DNA from: JBAXTZ01 sp037129925
GTDB taxonomy: Bacteria; Bacillota; Negativicutes; JBAXTZ01
Direction of reading: 5' to 3'
NCBI GenBank assembly: GCA_037129925.1
Contig: JBAXTZ010000001.1
Span: 1 to 64,000, forward strand
Length of the DNA stretch: 64,000 nt
The translations under genes were made by a program, and so were the position numbers. Position 1 is the stretch's first letter; the number at the start of each line of letters is the position of its first letter. The notes under the pieces were generated by a model. It did not search any database. It saw only the letters and a program-made list of their open reading frames with translations, and was not told the DNA's origin. Below are positions 16,787 to 25,811 of this stretch, in pieces.

Positions 16787-17365
16787 TCATAGTCCCGACT
16801 CGTGCAATGGCAGCACAATCGGTGCACCAATCGAAAAATCAGTGAATTCTACTGCAAAACCTGCCCGCGTTGGCGAACAGCACATGATACCGGCCTTGCA
16901 GACTTCCGGCAAGCTCAAATAACCCAGCCGTAATAGCCTCCAGGCATGGTTTTCATCGAAATACTCTACGCGAATTGCCGAACCGTACCGCGTCAATCTT
17001 ATTGTCAGACTACCCCGATAATCCGGATAATGCACGACCGACCAGTCCGAATAATCTCTGGTCAGGACTACGCTAAGATTAATTTCAGCATCGGTGAACT
17101 CGATTCCGGTTTTCAGCCAGTTTTTTTCATCCACCCGCACCATTATTCCGGCCTGATCGTACAAAGCTTCGTAGCTGCCGTTGAAAGTAACCTGCATAGT
17201 GAAATCGCCGGCCACCTCGCGGTACAAAAAATGACCGTTGTCGTGTTCAAACCCATAAAAAGTCGTCTGCCAAAAATCGGTGCAATCCGCTGTCCGAACG
17301 GACAATTTCTCGCCATTAGCATTCCATTTTGCCGGTTCGTTTAACCAAGTCAGGTTCTCGAACAT
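16787..17365 (-). CDS. DUF1349 concanavalin-like domain protein
   Basis: A 192-residue protein with the DUF1349 pattern: WLNEPAKWN, LSVRTADCTDFWQTTFYGF, GDFTMQVTFNGSYEALYDQA, GIMVRVDEKNWLKTGIEF and SVVLTRDYSDWSV. This is a beta-sandwich related to laminin-G/concanavalin folds, thought to bind carbohydrate. There is no signal peptide, so it acts in the cytoplasm. It follows the large MFS-like gene with a 44-base gap and could share its transcript. Confidence 0.87.
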   Translation of the reverse strand: MFENLTWLNEPAKWNANGEKLSVRTADCTDFWQTTFYGFEHDNGHFLYREVAGDFTMQVTFNGSYEALYDQAGIMVRVDEKNWLKTGIEFTDAEINLSVVLTRDYSDWSVVHYPDYRGSLTIRLTRYGSAIRVEYFDENHAWRLLRLGYLSLPEVCKAGIMCCSPTRAGFAVEFTDFSIGAPIVLPLHESGL

Positions 17366-17409
17366 AATTATTAACCTCTCACGTTATTATTTGTCGCACA
17401 GGCTGGGTA

Positions 17410-20328
17410 TCATTCGCTTTTTCTTGCTGCAAAAAAGAACCACGCCAAGAACACTCCGGCAATGCCGGTCAGCGCCAACCATCCCCGCTGCATACCGATT
17501 ACGCCGAAAATCTGTCCAATCATACCGCAACTAAATACATAACAGCAAGCCATCACCAGCTCCAAACAAGCCACCATTGTTTGCCTGCCGATGATTTTGC
17601 TAGACGCAAAAGACAGGCAATATTCTGCAAACGAACTGTGAATTATCGCGAACCCAAAACTAACTACCAACATTCCGGAATATAGACAAGGCAAGTTGTA
17701 ACCTGCGGCCGCCAACAAATGTCCGCAGACTACCAAAGCGCCGCCTAATGTGGTAGTATTTTTCAAGGAAAACTTTTTTAAGCTCATACTAAACAACCGC
17801 GATCCGAAATATACAATCGCAAACTCCGCTGCCATTTGGCTCCAACCGATATTTAACAGGTCATAACCGTTTTGCACGACAAAAATTTGCGTCAAAAATA
17901 GTGGTTGAACCAACAACATCGTGCCGGGAATAATCATCAGCAAGAAAAACCGCCGGGCAGGAATATCCTTAAATATTTCTTTCAGCGCCAACAAGATATT
18001 ACCGCTGATTTCGTTGTCACTGGTATCGTCAAAACTATTCTGCATAACGGCAAATATCATGATACCAACAGCCAATGATATGACCAGCGTACTCCAAATT
18101 GCCGCCACCGGGCTGACGCGTTCGAATAACCACAGTCCTACCAACAAGCCGCACAGCGTACCGGAATAGACCCCGGACATCTGTTCCGGACGAAAATTCG
18201 CACGACAATTGACATCCGGCTCAGAACTTAGCCGGGTGTCCAGACCATAGTAAACCATGTTAACGGCAAAACCCGACAAAAACAAACCAGCATAAAATAT
18301 CAGGATATGGGGTGCACTATAGGAAATAACTGCCGCAAGTCCGCCGCCGGCAACACCCAGCCAAACTAGCGGTTTCCAGCCTACCCGCGCCGGCAGGTTG
18401 CCCGCAAACGAATTTATCAACATTACCGAAGCATATTCTAGCGAGAACGCCAGACCGACGGCAAATTCATATCTGATGCCATATTCAGCCAGCGGGTAGC
18501 GGTTTACCAGCAGTGGCATAAACCCATAGATCATGCGCAGACAAAAAAATGCGCAAAAGGACAGCGTTCGTGTCGACAATAAATTTGAGCGCAAGCTCAC
18601 GCCAGTTCTTTTTGCAGTTTGTTTCGCGCTAATGTAAGCGGAAAGTTCATAAGTCAGTAAAAAGGTGACATAAATTAGTGATATCAGTTTCAACAAACTA
18701 AACAAAATGTCCCCTTGATTGATAAAGTCTATATATGACGTCTCACAGTCCGCCTCAGCCAGGCCGATTGTTTTTCCGGACAAATCCTTAATCGGATACA
18801 CCGAACACAGCCAGCCGCCCTCGCGATCGGCAACTTTCATACAAACGGGTTCACCTGTTTCCATCGACTGGAACAAATACTCATATTCTGCTAACTTTGG
18901 CATCGTATAGTTCAGCATGAAATCATCGGACGAATCAATCACACAGCGCAATTTACCCGCATCGCAAAAGTACACTGCCGTATAGAAATTTATATCGCCT
19001 GCTGATTTTGTCAAAGAAAAATTTTCTATCAACAGACTTAATCGTTGATATGCAGCACTGTTATAGGACTGCCCGGAAAAGGCCGCCTTGAGCGTATCCT
19101 CTTCTACTAACTGGCTAAGACATTTGGATAAATGCTTGACCCGGTTTTCGGCATCAGCATAACGATTTGCCGAATAATCGGCAGAAATCGTGCTGATAAT
19201 GAAAACTGCCGCAACCAAGATTGGCAACAAAACCAACAATAACATCTGCGTCGCCTGACTGGGAAGCCGCCGCAACCAACCAAGATACAACCATATCAAC
19301 AACCCCAGCGCAGCGCAGCACAACAGCGCCAGCGACACCCAGGCAATCGCGCTAAACAGCAAAATCCGACTGGAAATGCCGATGTTTTCCAAACGCAAAA
19401 AACCGCCGCTTCGGGAAAATACCGCGACTTTGTTTAATGCAACTGCATAGAAATTCGCGGAATCCACTGTAGCTGCAGTGACAAATACAAATTCATCGCC
19501 GAAGGCTTTGTGTAAACTGCTGCGGTCGATAAACACAACGGCATGGTCATCCTTCAACTCGACTACTGTTTGCGAAGCGGCATCAAAAAAATAGATTACC
19601 CCGTCTTCTCCCAGCTGCAACATCATCGGTACATATTTACTGCCAACCGGCAGCAATGATTGAGCCTGTTGCCCCTTGTAAGCAATTATCTCGCCGGACT
19701 TATAGGCAATTATAACTCGCGCATTTTTGACATCATAGGCGACTGCCGACCAATGCGAATTTAGCAATTTATATACTGCCAGCTTATCAGTCTTACCGCT
19801 GTCGGCACTATGCACGTAGAGCCTGACCTCAGCATCGTCAATTTCCACAAAATACAGCTTGCCGTCCGCCACCCGTAATGCCCGGATTTTTGTCTCGATA
19901 TTATCTTTATCGTAGCGGGTAGTGTAAATCACGCCCAGTCGTTGCCCATGCTCGTCTAGCTGCACAATCTGCTGTTCATGATAGCGCTCTTTTAAGCTCT
20001 TTATGAAAATATTAGTCGCGTATATCCCCCCGTTGCCATCGGCACAGACTTCATCGCATTGTTCAAAAGCCGTGCTACCGCCGAAAATTACCCGATCCGC
20101 GGCAAATTTCGAATTCACTCTTGTTAACCGTTTACTGCCATCATCAATCAGCCATAGCGAAGAATTATCATCAGTCCGCAGATTAAGCGCCAGACTTAAC
20201 GGATACTCTTGCACAAACGGATTGAAATTAATATAGTAATTCAATTTATAGAAAGCTATTGCGGCAAACAACGTCAATACGACCACTGCTGCAAGCAAAT
20301 AGCGCTTGTTTCGCTGCCAATAATTCAT
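17410..20328 (-). CDS. 972-residue beta-propeller / Cache-like / MFS-like membrane protein
   Basis: Three parts are visible. (1) A membrane anchor near residues 10-28 is followed by about 290 extracytoplasmic residues with propeller-like blades (SLWLIDDGSKRLTRVN, GNGGIYATN, KLYFVEIDDAEVRLYVHS, GVIYFFDAASQTVVELK). (2) Two membrane segments (330-390) flank a region of about 170 residues (ADYSANRYADAENRVKHLSK to LSGKTIGLAEADCET) that resembles a Cache/PAS-like ligand sensor. (3) From about 600 there are eleven or twelve membrane helices with an MFS layout. I know of no characterised protein with this order. A sensor-gated transporter is an inference. The ATG at 20328 is chosen over a GTG at 20334. 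Confidence 0.75.
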   Translation of the reverse strand: MNYWQRNKRYLLAAVVVLTLFAAIAFYKLNYYINFNPFVQEYPLSLALNLRTDDNSSLWLIDDGSKRLTRVNSKFAADRVIFGGSTAFEQCDEVCADGNGGIYATNIFIKSLKERYHEQQIVQLDEHGQRLGVIYTTRYDKDNIETKIRALRVADGKLYFVEIDDAEVRLYVHSADSGKTDKLAVYKLLNSHWSAVAYDVKNARVIIAYKSGEIIAYKGQQAQSLLPVGSKYVPMMLQLGEDGVIYFFDAASQTVVELKDDHAVVFIDRSSLHKAFGDEFVFVTAATVDSANFYAVALNKVAVFSRSGGFLRLENIGISSRILLFSAIAWVSLALLCCAALGLLIWLYLGWLRRLPSQATQMLLLVLLPILVAAVFIISTISADYSANRYADAENRVKHLSKCLSQLVEEDTLKAAFSGQSYNSAAYQRLSLLIENFSLTKSAGDINFYTAVYFCDAGKLRCVIDSSDDFMLNYTMPKLAEYEYLFQSMETGEPVCMKVADREGGWLCSVYPIKDLSGKTIGLAEADCETSYIDFINQGDILFSLLKLISLIYVTFLLTYELSAYISAKQTAKRTGVSLRSNLLSTRTLSFCAFFCLRMIYGFMPLLVNRYPLAEYGIRYEFAVGLAFSLEYASVMLINSFAGNLPARVGWKPLVWLGVAGGGLAAVISYSAPHILIFYAGLFLSGFAVNMVYYGLDTRLSSEPDVNCRANFRPEQMSGVYSGTLCGLLVGLWLFERVSPVAAIWSTLVISLAVGIMIFAVMQNSFDDTSDNEISGNILLALKEIFKDIPARRFFLLMIIPGTMLLVQPLFLTQIFVVQNGYDLLNIGWSQMAAEFAIVYFGSRLFSMSLKKFSLKNTTTLGGALVVCGHLLAAAGYNLPCLYSGMLVVSFGFAIIHSSFAEYCLSFASSKIIGRQTMVACLELVMACCYVFSCGMIGQIFGVIGMQRGWLALTGIAGVFLAWFFFAARKSE

Positions 20329-20350
20329 AATCACCAGCTAATTTTTTTCA

Positions 20351-21241
20351 TTAGGTCAAATCCGTCTTATCGACGGCAGGCATTTCGCGAATTTCCTGCG
20401 CGGTCTGCTCGGCGGCGAGTTCACGGCGGCGTTTTTCGTCGCGGCGTTTTGCGAACAACCGGATAATAACTATAGCGTTGAACGACAAACTCGCCCAAGA
20501 TAAAATCAGCCACAATATTGCATAGCCGATACCGCTTCCGGCATCAATATCATTAGCGACAGACGGTTTTGCTTTTTCTGCTACACTTTGCAGCGCCATC
20601 AATTCATTATCCAACGGCACATCTAGTGTGACCGGCTGTTTTTTCAAGAATTCATAGACCGTATCGATTGGCAGCGCGAACCCTATGGACTGGGCGTTCT
20701 GCAACATAGCAGTGGTAATTCCGACCACTTCGCCGCGCATATTGATTACCGGACCGCCACTATTACCGGGATTGACCGGACCGTCAATCTGAATATACTT
20801 TACTCCGTTTTCTTCGCGTTCAATGGCGCCGATACTCGCGCGACTGGCTGTAAACGACAGTCCTTGCGGCGCGCCGAGAATCAGCACGGCATCAGCCTGA
20901 CGCAGTTTTTTACTTTCACCAATTCGCAATACCGGAACATTAGTTTTGGCAACTTTCAGCAACGCCACGTCGGCTTTCTCGGCAATTGCGATAATCACCG
21001 CCGGCAATTCACTTTTATTTGCCAGCAGCACTTTGATTTTTTTTTCGTCTCGGACAACGTGAGCGTTGGTCAGGATATAGCCTTCGGAATTAATAAAAAA
21101 ACCCGAACCGGTTTTATCTCCGGCCTTAACCGTGACCACCGCCGGTTTGGCGTATTCGCAGATATTCGCGTTCAGATCTTCCGCCAAAATAGCCGTACTA
21201 GCAAATAATATCAGCAGGAACACCAGCAACATTCTTTTCAT
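20351..21241 (-). CDS. HtrA-like S1C serine protease with C-terminal membrane anchor
   Basis: The signal peptide (LLVFLLILFASTAILA) and triad are intact: TNAHVV near residue 58, KADVALLKV near 86 and NPGNSGGPV near 160. These match trypsin-like S1C proteases that handle misfolded envelope proteins. Unlike DegP/HtrA it has no PDZ domain. Instead a single membrane helix (ILWLILSWASLSFNAIVIIRLF) near residue 250 is followed by a charged cytoplasmic tail. The ATG at 21241 follows TTGGAGACGAA. It lies between the large MFS protein and the RDD protein, all in one direction with short gaps. Confidence 0.88.
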   Translation of the reverse strand: MKRMLLVFLLILFASTAILAEDLNANICEYAKPAVVTVKAGDKTGSGFFINSEGYILTNAHVVRDEKKIKVLLANKSELPAVIIAIAEKADVALLKVAKTNVPVLRIGESKKLRQADAVLILGAPQGLSFTASRASIGAIEREENGVKYIQIDGPVNPGNSGGPVINMRGEVVGITTAMLQNAQSIGFALPIDTVYEFLKKQPVTLDVPLDNELMALQSVAEKAKPSVANDIDAGSGIGYAILWLILSWASLSFNAIVIIRLFAKRRDEKRRRELAAEQTAQEIREMPAVDKTDLT

Positions 21242-21269
21242 TTCGTCTCCAATACTTGTTTCACAGATC

Positions 21270-21896
21270 TTAACTACGTACAACATAAGTGAGCGCTATC
21301 CGGTCGTGTCCGGCGCGCTTGCGTTTATCAAATACTATCATGATATACCATACCAAAACTAACAACGCATTTATCAGCAATCCGGCAGTCGAAAGCCCAT
21401 CCTCGTGCGACGGGAAAATAAGTGCAAGGTAGGAGGCAATATAACCAGCCCCGGCAGGTATTACCGTTTTAGCAGCATACCGCAACACCGACCGCGTCAA
21501 AGTCATTCGCTCATAAACACTGTTAACGACTTTGATACCAACGATTTTCTTGCCGAGCGTCGCCTGCCATTTTGAACGGAGCATAATTATTTCATATACA
21601 GCTCCCCCGATAAATGCCGACCAGTACATAACTGAAGAATACACTTCCTTATTGTCACCAAAACCACGCGGGGCGATTTCAAATATCTTGCATACCAAAA
21701 AATAGCCGAGCAGAATAGCGATTATTATCAACAACACCCCGACGATAGCTATTATCAGGTCAAGAACTGTTGCGCCAAGCCGTATCCAAAATCCGGCGTA
21801 CTTGATCGTGACAGTTCGCTCCGATCCGCAACTGTTACAAAACTTGTCATTATCTGCCAGCTGCATACCGCACTGTGTACAAAACTCTCCGTTCAT
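21270..21896 (-). CDS. RDD-family membrane protein with N-terminal zinc ribbon
   Basis: CTQCGMQLADNDKFCNSCG near residues 5-23 is a zinc ribbon. After it comes an RDD domain: AGFWIRLGATVLDLIIAIV, then three or four membrane helices with KWQATLGKKIVGIKVVN and a final RKRAGHDRIA. RDD proteins are of unknown or transport-related function. An ATG at 21896 with GGATGGAGCGAT is preferred to a TTG 18 bases upstream. It probably co-transcribes with the HtrA-like gene, whose start is 29 bases downstream. Confidence 0.83.
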   Translation of the reverse strand: MNGEFCTQCGMQLADNDKFCNSCGSERTVTIKYAGFWIRLGATVLDLIIAIVGVLLIIIAILLGYFLVCKIFEIAPRGFGDNKEVYSSVMYWSAFIGGAVYEIIMLRSKWQATLGKKIVGIKVVNSVYERMTLTRSVLRYAAKTVIPAGAGYIASYLALIFPSHEDGLSTAGLLINALLVLVWYIMIVFDKRKRAGHDRIALTYVVRS

Positions 21897-21999
21897 ATCG
21901 CTCCATCCGCTCAATCAATTTCTCTCATTACTACTTTCGCCGTTACACGAAATTTCTCCTGCACATACGAAACAAAAGCTCTTATCTATATAACTATAT

Positions 22000-22036
22000 T
22001 CGCCACAAACAAGAATAGTCCTGCACGTCGATAAAA
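22000..22036 (-). promoter_or_regulatory. recurrent intergenic motif, copy upstream of the RDD gene
   Basis: The minus strand reads TATCGACGTGCAGGACTATT and then GTGGCGAATATAG, about 110 bases before the RDD start. This is the same pairing as at 1672-1721 and 24315-24352. The rest of the 21897-22197 gap holds only the PI-PLC terminator. Confidence 0.3.
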
Positions 22037-22089
22037 TAAAAAAGCAACGTACAGCAAAACGATGCTGCGAGCTGTTAACTTGTTTTCAG

Positions 22090-22131
22090 ACAGAAAAATT
22101 CCCGCAACCGCGCATTTCTACGCTTCGCGGG
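22090..22131 (-). terminator. probable terminator after the PI-PLC-like gene
   Basis: On the minus strand CCCGC and GCGGG (22101-22131) close an imperfect hairpin followed by AATTTTT, about 70 bases after the stop. Confidence 0.55.
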
Positions 22132-22197
22132 TTCTTTCCTGCGGCGCCAATCTTGATCGAGGCTTACGCTTCGCTTGCAAGCATTGTTTTAGCCAGT

Positions 22198-23190
22198 CTA
22201 TTTAATCACGGTTTTTCTCCGATTCAACTCAATGATAACCGGCATCAGACCGGAATTTACCGAGTCGTCAACCTGAATTATATTCAACGGATATTTTTGC
22301 CAGTCACCCTGCAACTTTTGCACTATCAACGCGTTAGTATCAACCGCATTCTGCACCTTGCGGCCGGCCGTTTGCATCGCCTGCAGTATCCGCAATTTTT
22401 CAGAGCAATCGCCTCTGGCCCAGCCACGCAGCACCTTGCGTTGCAATCTGTCACAAAGAACATTCGCTCCCTTGACGTTCATCCACTTACTATCGACATG
22501 ACAATCATCCCAAATAATCTGACGACTGGTATGATCATCATCAACGTTGCCGATAACAATTATCCGGCCAGCCGTTTGCCATATTTGTCCAAGCGTCGTG
22601 GTGGAAAAATCACCGCGCGGCACCAACAGATTGCCGAATTTTTCATTAACAAGATTATAGAAATTCGAAGTTTCCAAGTCGGTCATTGGCGCAGTATCTG
22701 AATATAATTCATTAAGATTTAAGATGATTAATTCACCGGGATGGCTTTTTACAAAATCCAAAAACTGGGTAAATACGCCGCCAGCGCCTAACAACGGTGT
22801 CGACAGCCACATATGACAGCCCCAGTAGTCACCGTTCTGATATGCTATCCGCATATCAAAATAGCGCACGCCGTAATCGAGTTGAGCAGCAATCGAAGCT
22901 GACTGGCATACACCGGATTCTACATCTTTGGCACGGGCGTAGCGGGTAATATGTTTGTCGTGATGTGTAAGATAACCGGTGACCGGCGGGCTGTCCACAT
23001 GAATATCACAGGAAGCTGCATCATGGCTACCCAACAAAACAACGTTATTCAGCGTGAGACCCCGTAAAATCGTCAGGTTTTGCTTCATCCAGTCCGGTGA
23101 ACAACTGTCATCTGCTTGAGCGCATTTCGCGAAAAACAAGACACCCACTATTAGTACAACTATGCTAAGACAGTACCATTGCCGCCTCAT
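22198..23190 (-). CDS. secreted phosphatidylinositol-specific phospholipase C-like protein
   Basis: A signal peptide (LSIVVLIVGVLFFAKCAQA) is followed by a PLC-like TIM barrel. VVLLGSHDAASCD near residue 55 carries the first catalytic histidine and GDYWGCHMWLS near 125 the second, with VRYFDMRIAY and LNLNE as expected for the PI-PLC X domain. It probably cleaves phosphoinositides or related glycerophospholipids outside the cell. ATG at 23190 with TTGGAGGTAGG. Length (330) is typical for bacterial enzymes. Confidence 0.87.
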   Translation of the reverse strand: MRRQWYCLSIVVLIVGVLFFAKCAQADDSCSPDWMKQNLTILRGLTLNNVVLLGSHDAASCDIHVDSPPVTGYLTHHDKHITRYARAKDVESGVCQSASIAAQLDYGVRYFDMRIAYQNGDYWGCHMWLSTPLLGAGGVFTQFLDFVKSHPGELIILNLNELYSDTAPMTDLETSNFYNLVNEKFGNLLVPRGDFSTTTLGQIWQTAGRIIVIGNVDDDHTSRQIIWDDCHVDSKWMNVKGANVLCDRLQRKVLRGWARGDCSEKLRILQAMQTAGRKVQNAVDTNALIVQKLQGDWQKYPLNIIQVDDSVNSGLMPVIIELNRRKTVIK

Positions 23191-23325
23191 TATACCTACC
23201 TCCAATAAGTAAACTATCACTCATCAATGCAATTATACGGGACACAATACTTATCTGTAAAGCCAGAGCTAATTAAAAACCTGTCATCAATCAGTGATAA
23301 TGTCACTGTACAACTCGACACGCTG

Positions 23326-24183
23326 TTACCTGTTTCTCCGCGAAAATATTGCCGGCAAGATATAGCGCGCGCTGATCGCTAACAGAATTACCACTCCGCC
23401 AACCATCGCCCAAAAACCCGGCTGCTCGCCGATTATCAAGAACACCCAGATTGGATTTACCAGCGGTTCGACCATAGTAATAATCGACGCTTCCAGAGCA
23501 GTGACATGTTTTATTGCCACGGAATACAATACAGACGGAATTCCAATCTGCAAAACGCCGAGCAAAGCGATAACCAGCCAACCGCTCCAGCCCGGCGAGC
23601 CGCTGAACATGAAAAACGCGCCACAAATAAATGCCAGTATGTGGCCCAGCAATACTGACGCAAACGGCGAACCGTGTTTCTGTTTTCGCATGGAGACTGC
23701 ATATACCGCTGACATTACTCCGCTGAAAATTGCGACAAAATTACCCGTCATCCCGCCGGGTACCATTTGATCACGAAAGAAAAGCAACATTCCAATAATC
23801 ACAGCGCCGATAGTCAGCCAATCGTAAAAATGCGGCCGCTCGCGCAAAAACAACGCTCCCAGAACCGCGACATATATCGGCGCGGTGTATTGAAGCATGA
23901 TGGCATTCGCCGAGGTAGTCATTTTGAGCGCGGTAATAAACGACAACAACATCAAGGCATAACTTACCGCGCCAGTTATTGTCGGAATTCCCCAGTTTAT
24001 TTTCGTTTTACGGCACAATACCAGAACAGTTACTGCAGCAAATCCGCTGCGGGCGCCGGCAATTGCCACCGGATTCCAGTCAATTTGCTTGACACAAAAC
24101 CCGCTTGCGCTCCACATCAAAGCAACAAGCACCAGCAACAACGGATATTTCAGCCGTTCATACAGCAAATGTTTCTTCACCAT
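23326..24183 (-). CDS. EamA/DMT-family transporter
   Basis: Ten predicted membrane helices in two EamA repeats. The first is LLLVLVALMWSASGFCVKQI to PIYVAVLGALFLRERP. The second is GNFVAIFSGVMSAVYAVSMR to ITMVEPLVNPIWVFLIIGEQP. These are inner-membrane exporters of metabolites or amino acids. The native start is taken as MVKKHLL (24183), with MKGK at 24195 as an alternative. The frame stays open upstream through LEVKAAKNVRAKSL, but that stretch is a piece of a DUF4143 ATPase gene and not part of the transporter. Length (285) matches the family. Confidence 0.87.
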   Translation of the reverse strand: MVKKHLLYERLKYPLLLVLVALMWSASGFCVKQIDWNPVAIAGARSGFAAVTVLVLCRKTKINWGIPTITGAVSYALMLLSFITALKMTTSANAIMLQYTAPIYVAVLGALFLRERPHFYDWLTIGAVIIGMLLFFRDQMVPGGMTGNFVAIFSGVMSAVYAVSMRKQKHGSPFASVLLGHILAFICGAFFMFSGSPGWSGWLVIALLGVLQIGIPSVLYSVAIKHVTALEASIITMVEPLVNPIWVFLIIGEQPGFWAMVGGVVILLAISARYILPAIFSRRNR

Positions 24184-24198
24184 CTTCCCTTTCATCAG

Positions 24199-24313
24199 AC
24201 GCAAACTTTTAGCGCGGACATTTTTCGCCGCTTTCACTTCCAAAGACAAAATCAACTGCTACCTGATCGTCTAATATCGTTTATAATACTTTTTACAGTG
24301 ATTCACGTTTATT
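24199..24313 (-). pseudogene. DUF4143 ATPase relic fused upstream of the EamA gene
   Basis: The minus strand reads LILSLEVKAAKNVRAKSL in frame with the transporter. This corresponds to LILPLEVKAAENVRSKSL in the ATPase at 34396-35715, and the DNA matches over about 60 bases. Just upstream (24286-24313) lies ACTTTTTACAGTGATTCACG, resembling the control region of the same ATPase gene (ACTTTTTGCAACGATTCAC near 35756). The body of the gene between them is missing. It may supply the promoter or an N-terminal extension for EamA. Confidence 0.65.
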
Positions 24314-24314
24314 A

Positions 24315-24372
24315 TTTCGCCATATAATGAAATAATCCTGCACAAGCGATAAAAAATATCGCGCGCAGGATT
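24315..24372. repeat. AATCCTGC inverted repeat with recurrent motif
   Basis: AATCCTGC and GCAGGATT (24334-24341 with 24365-24372) enclose a second stem around AAAAA, forming a long hairpin. The TTGTGCAGGA arm and the TATATGGCGAAATA next to it are the recurrent motif also found near 1672 and 22000. It could be a terminator for the helicase gene, but the T-run is weak. Confidence 0.45.
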
Positions 24373-24453
24373 TTAGTTCCGTTATATTCAGTAAGACTTA
24401 TTCGAAACGGTGGTCGCGAGTAATCGACCTAACTTTTCAATCCGACTTCTTCT

Positions 24454-24494
24454 TAAAGTGGTTCGTTATCGTTACCACCTTCGCCATAAATCGG
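24454..24494. repeat. AAGTGGT hairpin element, copy 1
   Basis: AAGTGGT and ACCAC(C)TT enclose an 11-base loop, followed by TCGCCATAAATCGG. A closely similar element lies at 28425-28466. Intergenic, 58 bases past the helicase stop. Confidence 0.55.
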
Positions 24495-24551
24495 CAAAAT
24501 ACCAGCTAGAACAATTTGACAACTTGTTATTGTAAACATGTGCAGGTTAAA

Positions 24552-25811
24552 TTACTTGAACCGGCCTTTTGCTGGAGAACTAAATAATGCGCCTGATGGA
24601 TTAAAGGTGTTGACCCTATGATTAGCCATACGCGGTTTAGCTTTTTTTGAAATAGCTTGCGGATAATTTAGTGGTTCAAAGCCAGTAACAACTTCACTCT
24701 CAATTGGCATTCCGAGGACCTGTTCAATGGCTAATCGCAGTTTAATCTCATCGGCGGATACTAAAGAGACTGCATCGCCGGTTTTACCAGCACGGCCAGT
24801 TCGTCCAATTCGGTGAACGTAATCTTCAGGTACATTTGGCAATTCGTAATTTACCACATGCGGTAAATCGATAATATCTAGACCACGAGCAGCAATATCA
24901 GTTGCAACTAAAACCCGCAATGATCCTTCCTTAAATTGGGCTAATGTTAGGGTGCGATTAGTTTGACTCTTATTACCATGAATTGCCCGCGCATGAATTC
25001 CGCGTTGTTCTAAAAACTCCGCTAACCGATTGGCGCCATGTTTAGTACGGGTAAAAACTAGAACTTGACTCCAATTATGCCGTTTAATCAAATGAGCCAA
25101 TAATGAGCGTTTCGCCGCTTGATCACACGGATGAACTTTATGCGTAATTAATGCTACGGGGGAATTTGGTTTTGAGACTTCAATTAGCGCTGGTTTATCT
25201 AATAATTCAGCTGCAAGCGCCTTAATCTCCGTGGAAAAAGTAGCCGAAAATAACAAATTCTGACGTTTTTTAGGTAATAATGCCATAATTCGCTTAATAT
25301 CACGAATAAAACCCATATCTAACATCCGGTCCCCTTCGTCGAGAACTAGCGTTTGCACTTTACTCAAATCAATGGTTTTTTGTCCGACGTGATCTAACAA
25401 TCTACCCGGGGTTGAAACCAGAATGTCGACTCGCGCACGTAAGCGATTAATTTGCGGATTAATGCTAACCCCGCCAATTATTACCATTGATTTTAGTTTG
25501 AGATATTTACCATAATCAACGATACACTCTTCAACCTGCGCCGCCAACTCACGGGTTGGGACCAAAATCAATGCACGAATCGGCGGACGTCCTTCGCTTG
25601 GTCCTTTGGTCAATTTATCTGCTAATCTCTGCATAATTGGCAAGACAAATGCCGCAGTTTTTCCGCTACCAGTTTCAGCGGCTGCCAATAGGTCACCACC
25701 ATTTAAAATTGCCGGAATAGCCTGTTGTTGAATGGGAGTTGGTTCAGTATAACCAAGCTCATGTACTGCTTGAAGCAATTCTTTTGCTAAGCCTAAATTT
25801 TCAAATAACAT
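24552..25811 (-). CDS. DEAD-box-type RNA helicase with DEGD in motif II
   Basis: All helicase motifs are in order: Q motif PTPIQQQAIP, AETGSGKT near residues 46-52, PTREL, TPGRLL, motif II, LLFSAT, VATDIAARGLDI and HRIGRTGRAG. Motif II reads DEGD (near 158-161) rather than DEAD. The glycine codon GGG is clear, and the catalytic D-E and last D are kept, so ATPase activity is probably preserved. The ATG at 25811 has AAGGAGATT directly upstream; the longer frame is rejected. Such helicases remodel rRNA or mRNA. The short 50-residue C-terminal tail is basic (KPRMANHR, SSPAKGRFK). Confidence 0.92.
   Translation of the reverse strand: MLFENLGLAKELLQAVHELGYTEPTPIQQQAIPAILNGGDLLAAAETGSGKTAAFVLPIMQRLADKLTKGPSEGRPPIRALILVPTRELAAQVEECIVDYGKYLKLKSMVIIGGVSINPQINRLRARVDILVSTPGRLLDHVGQKTIDLSKVQTLVLDEGDRMLDMGFIRDIKRIMALLPKKRQNLLFSATFSTEIKALAAELLDKPALIEVSKPNSPVALITHKVHPCDQAAKRSLLAHLIKRHNWSQVLVFTRTKHGANRLAEFLEQRGIHARAIHGNKSQTNRTLTLAQFKEGSLRVLVATDIAARGLDIIDLPHVVNYELPNVPEDYVHRIGRTGRAGKTGDAVSLVSADEIKLRLAIEQVLGMPIESEVVTGFEPLNYPQAISKKAKPRMANHRVNTFNPSGALFSSPAKGRFK

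Noticed and set aside
23767..24327. A 186-codon plus-strand frame
   Set aside because: It is antisense to the EamA gene and its upstream relic. It is rich in His, Arg and Gln, with no membrane or domain pattern.
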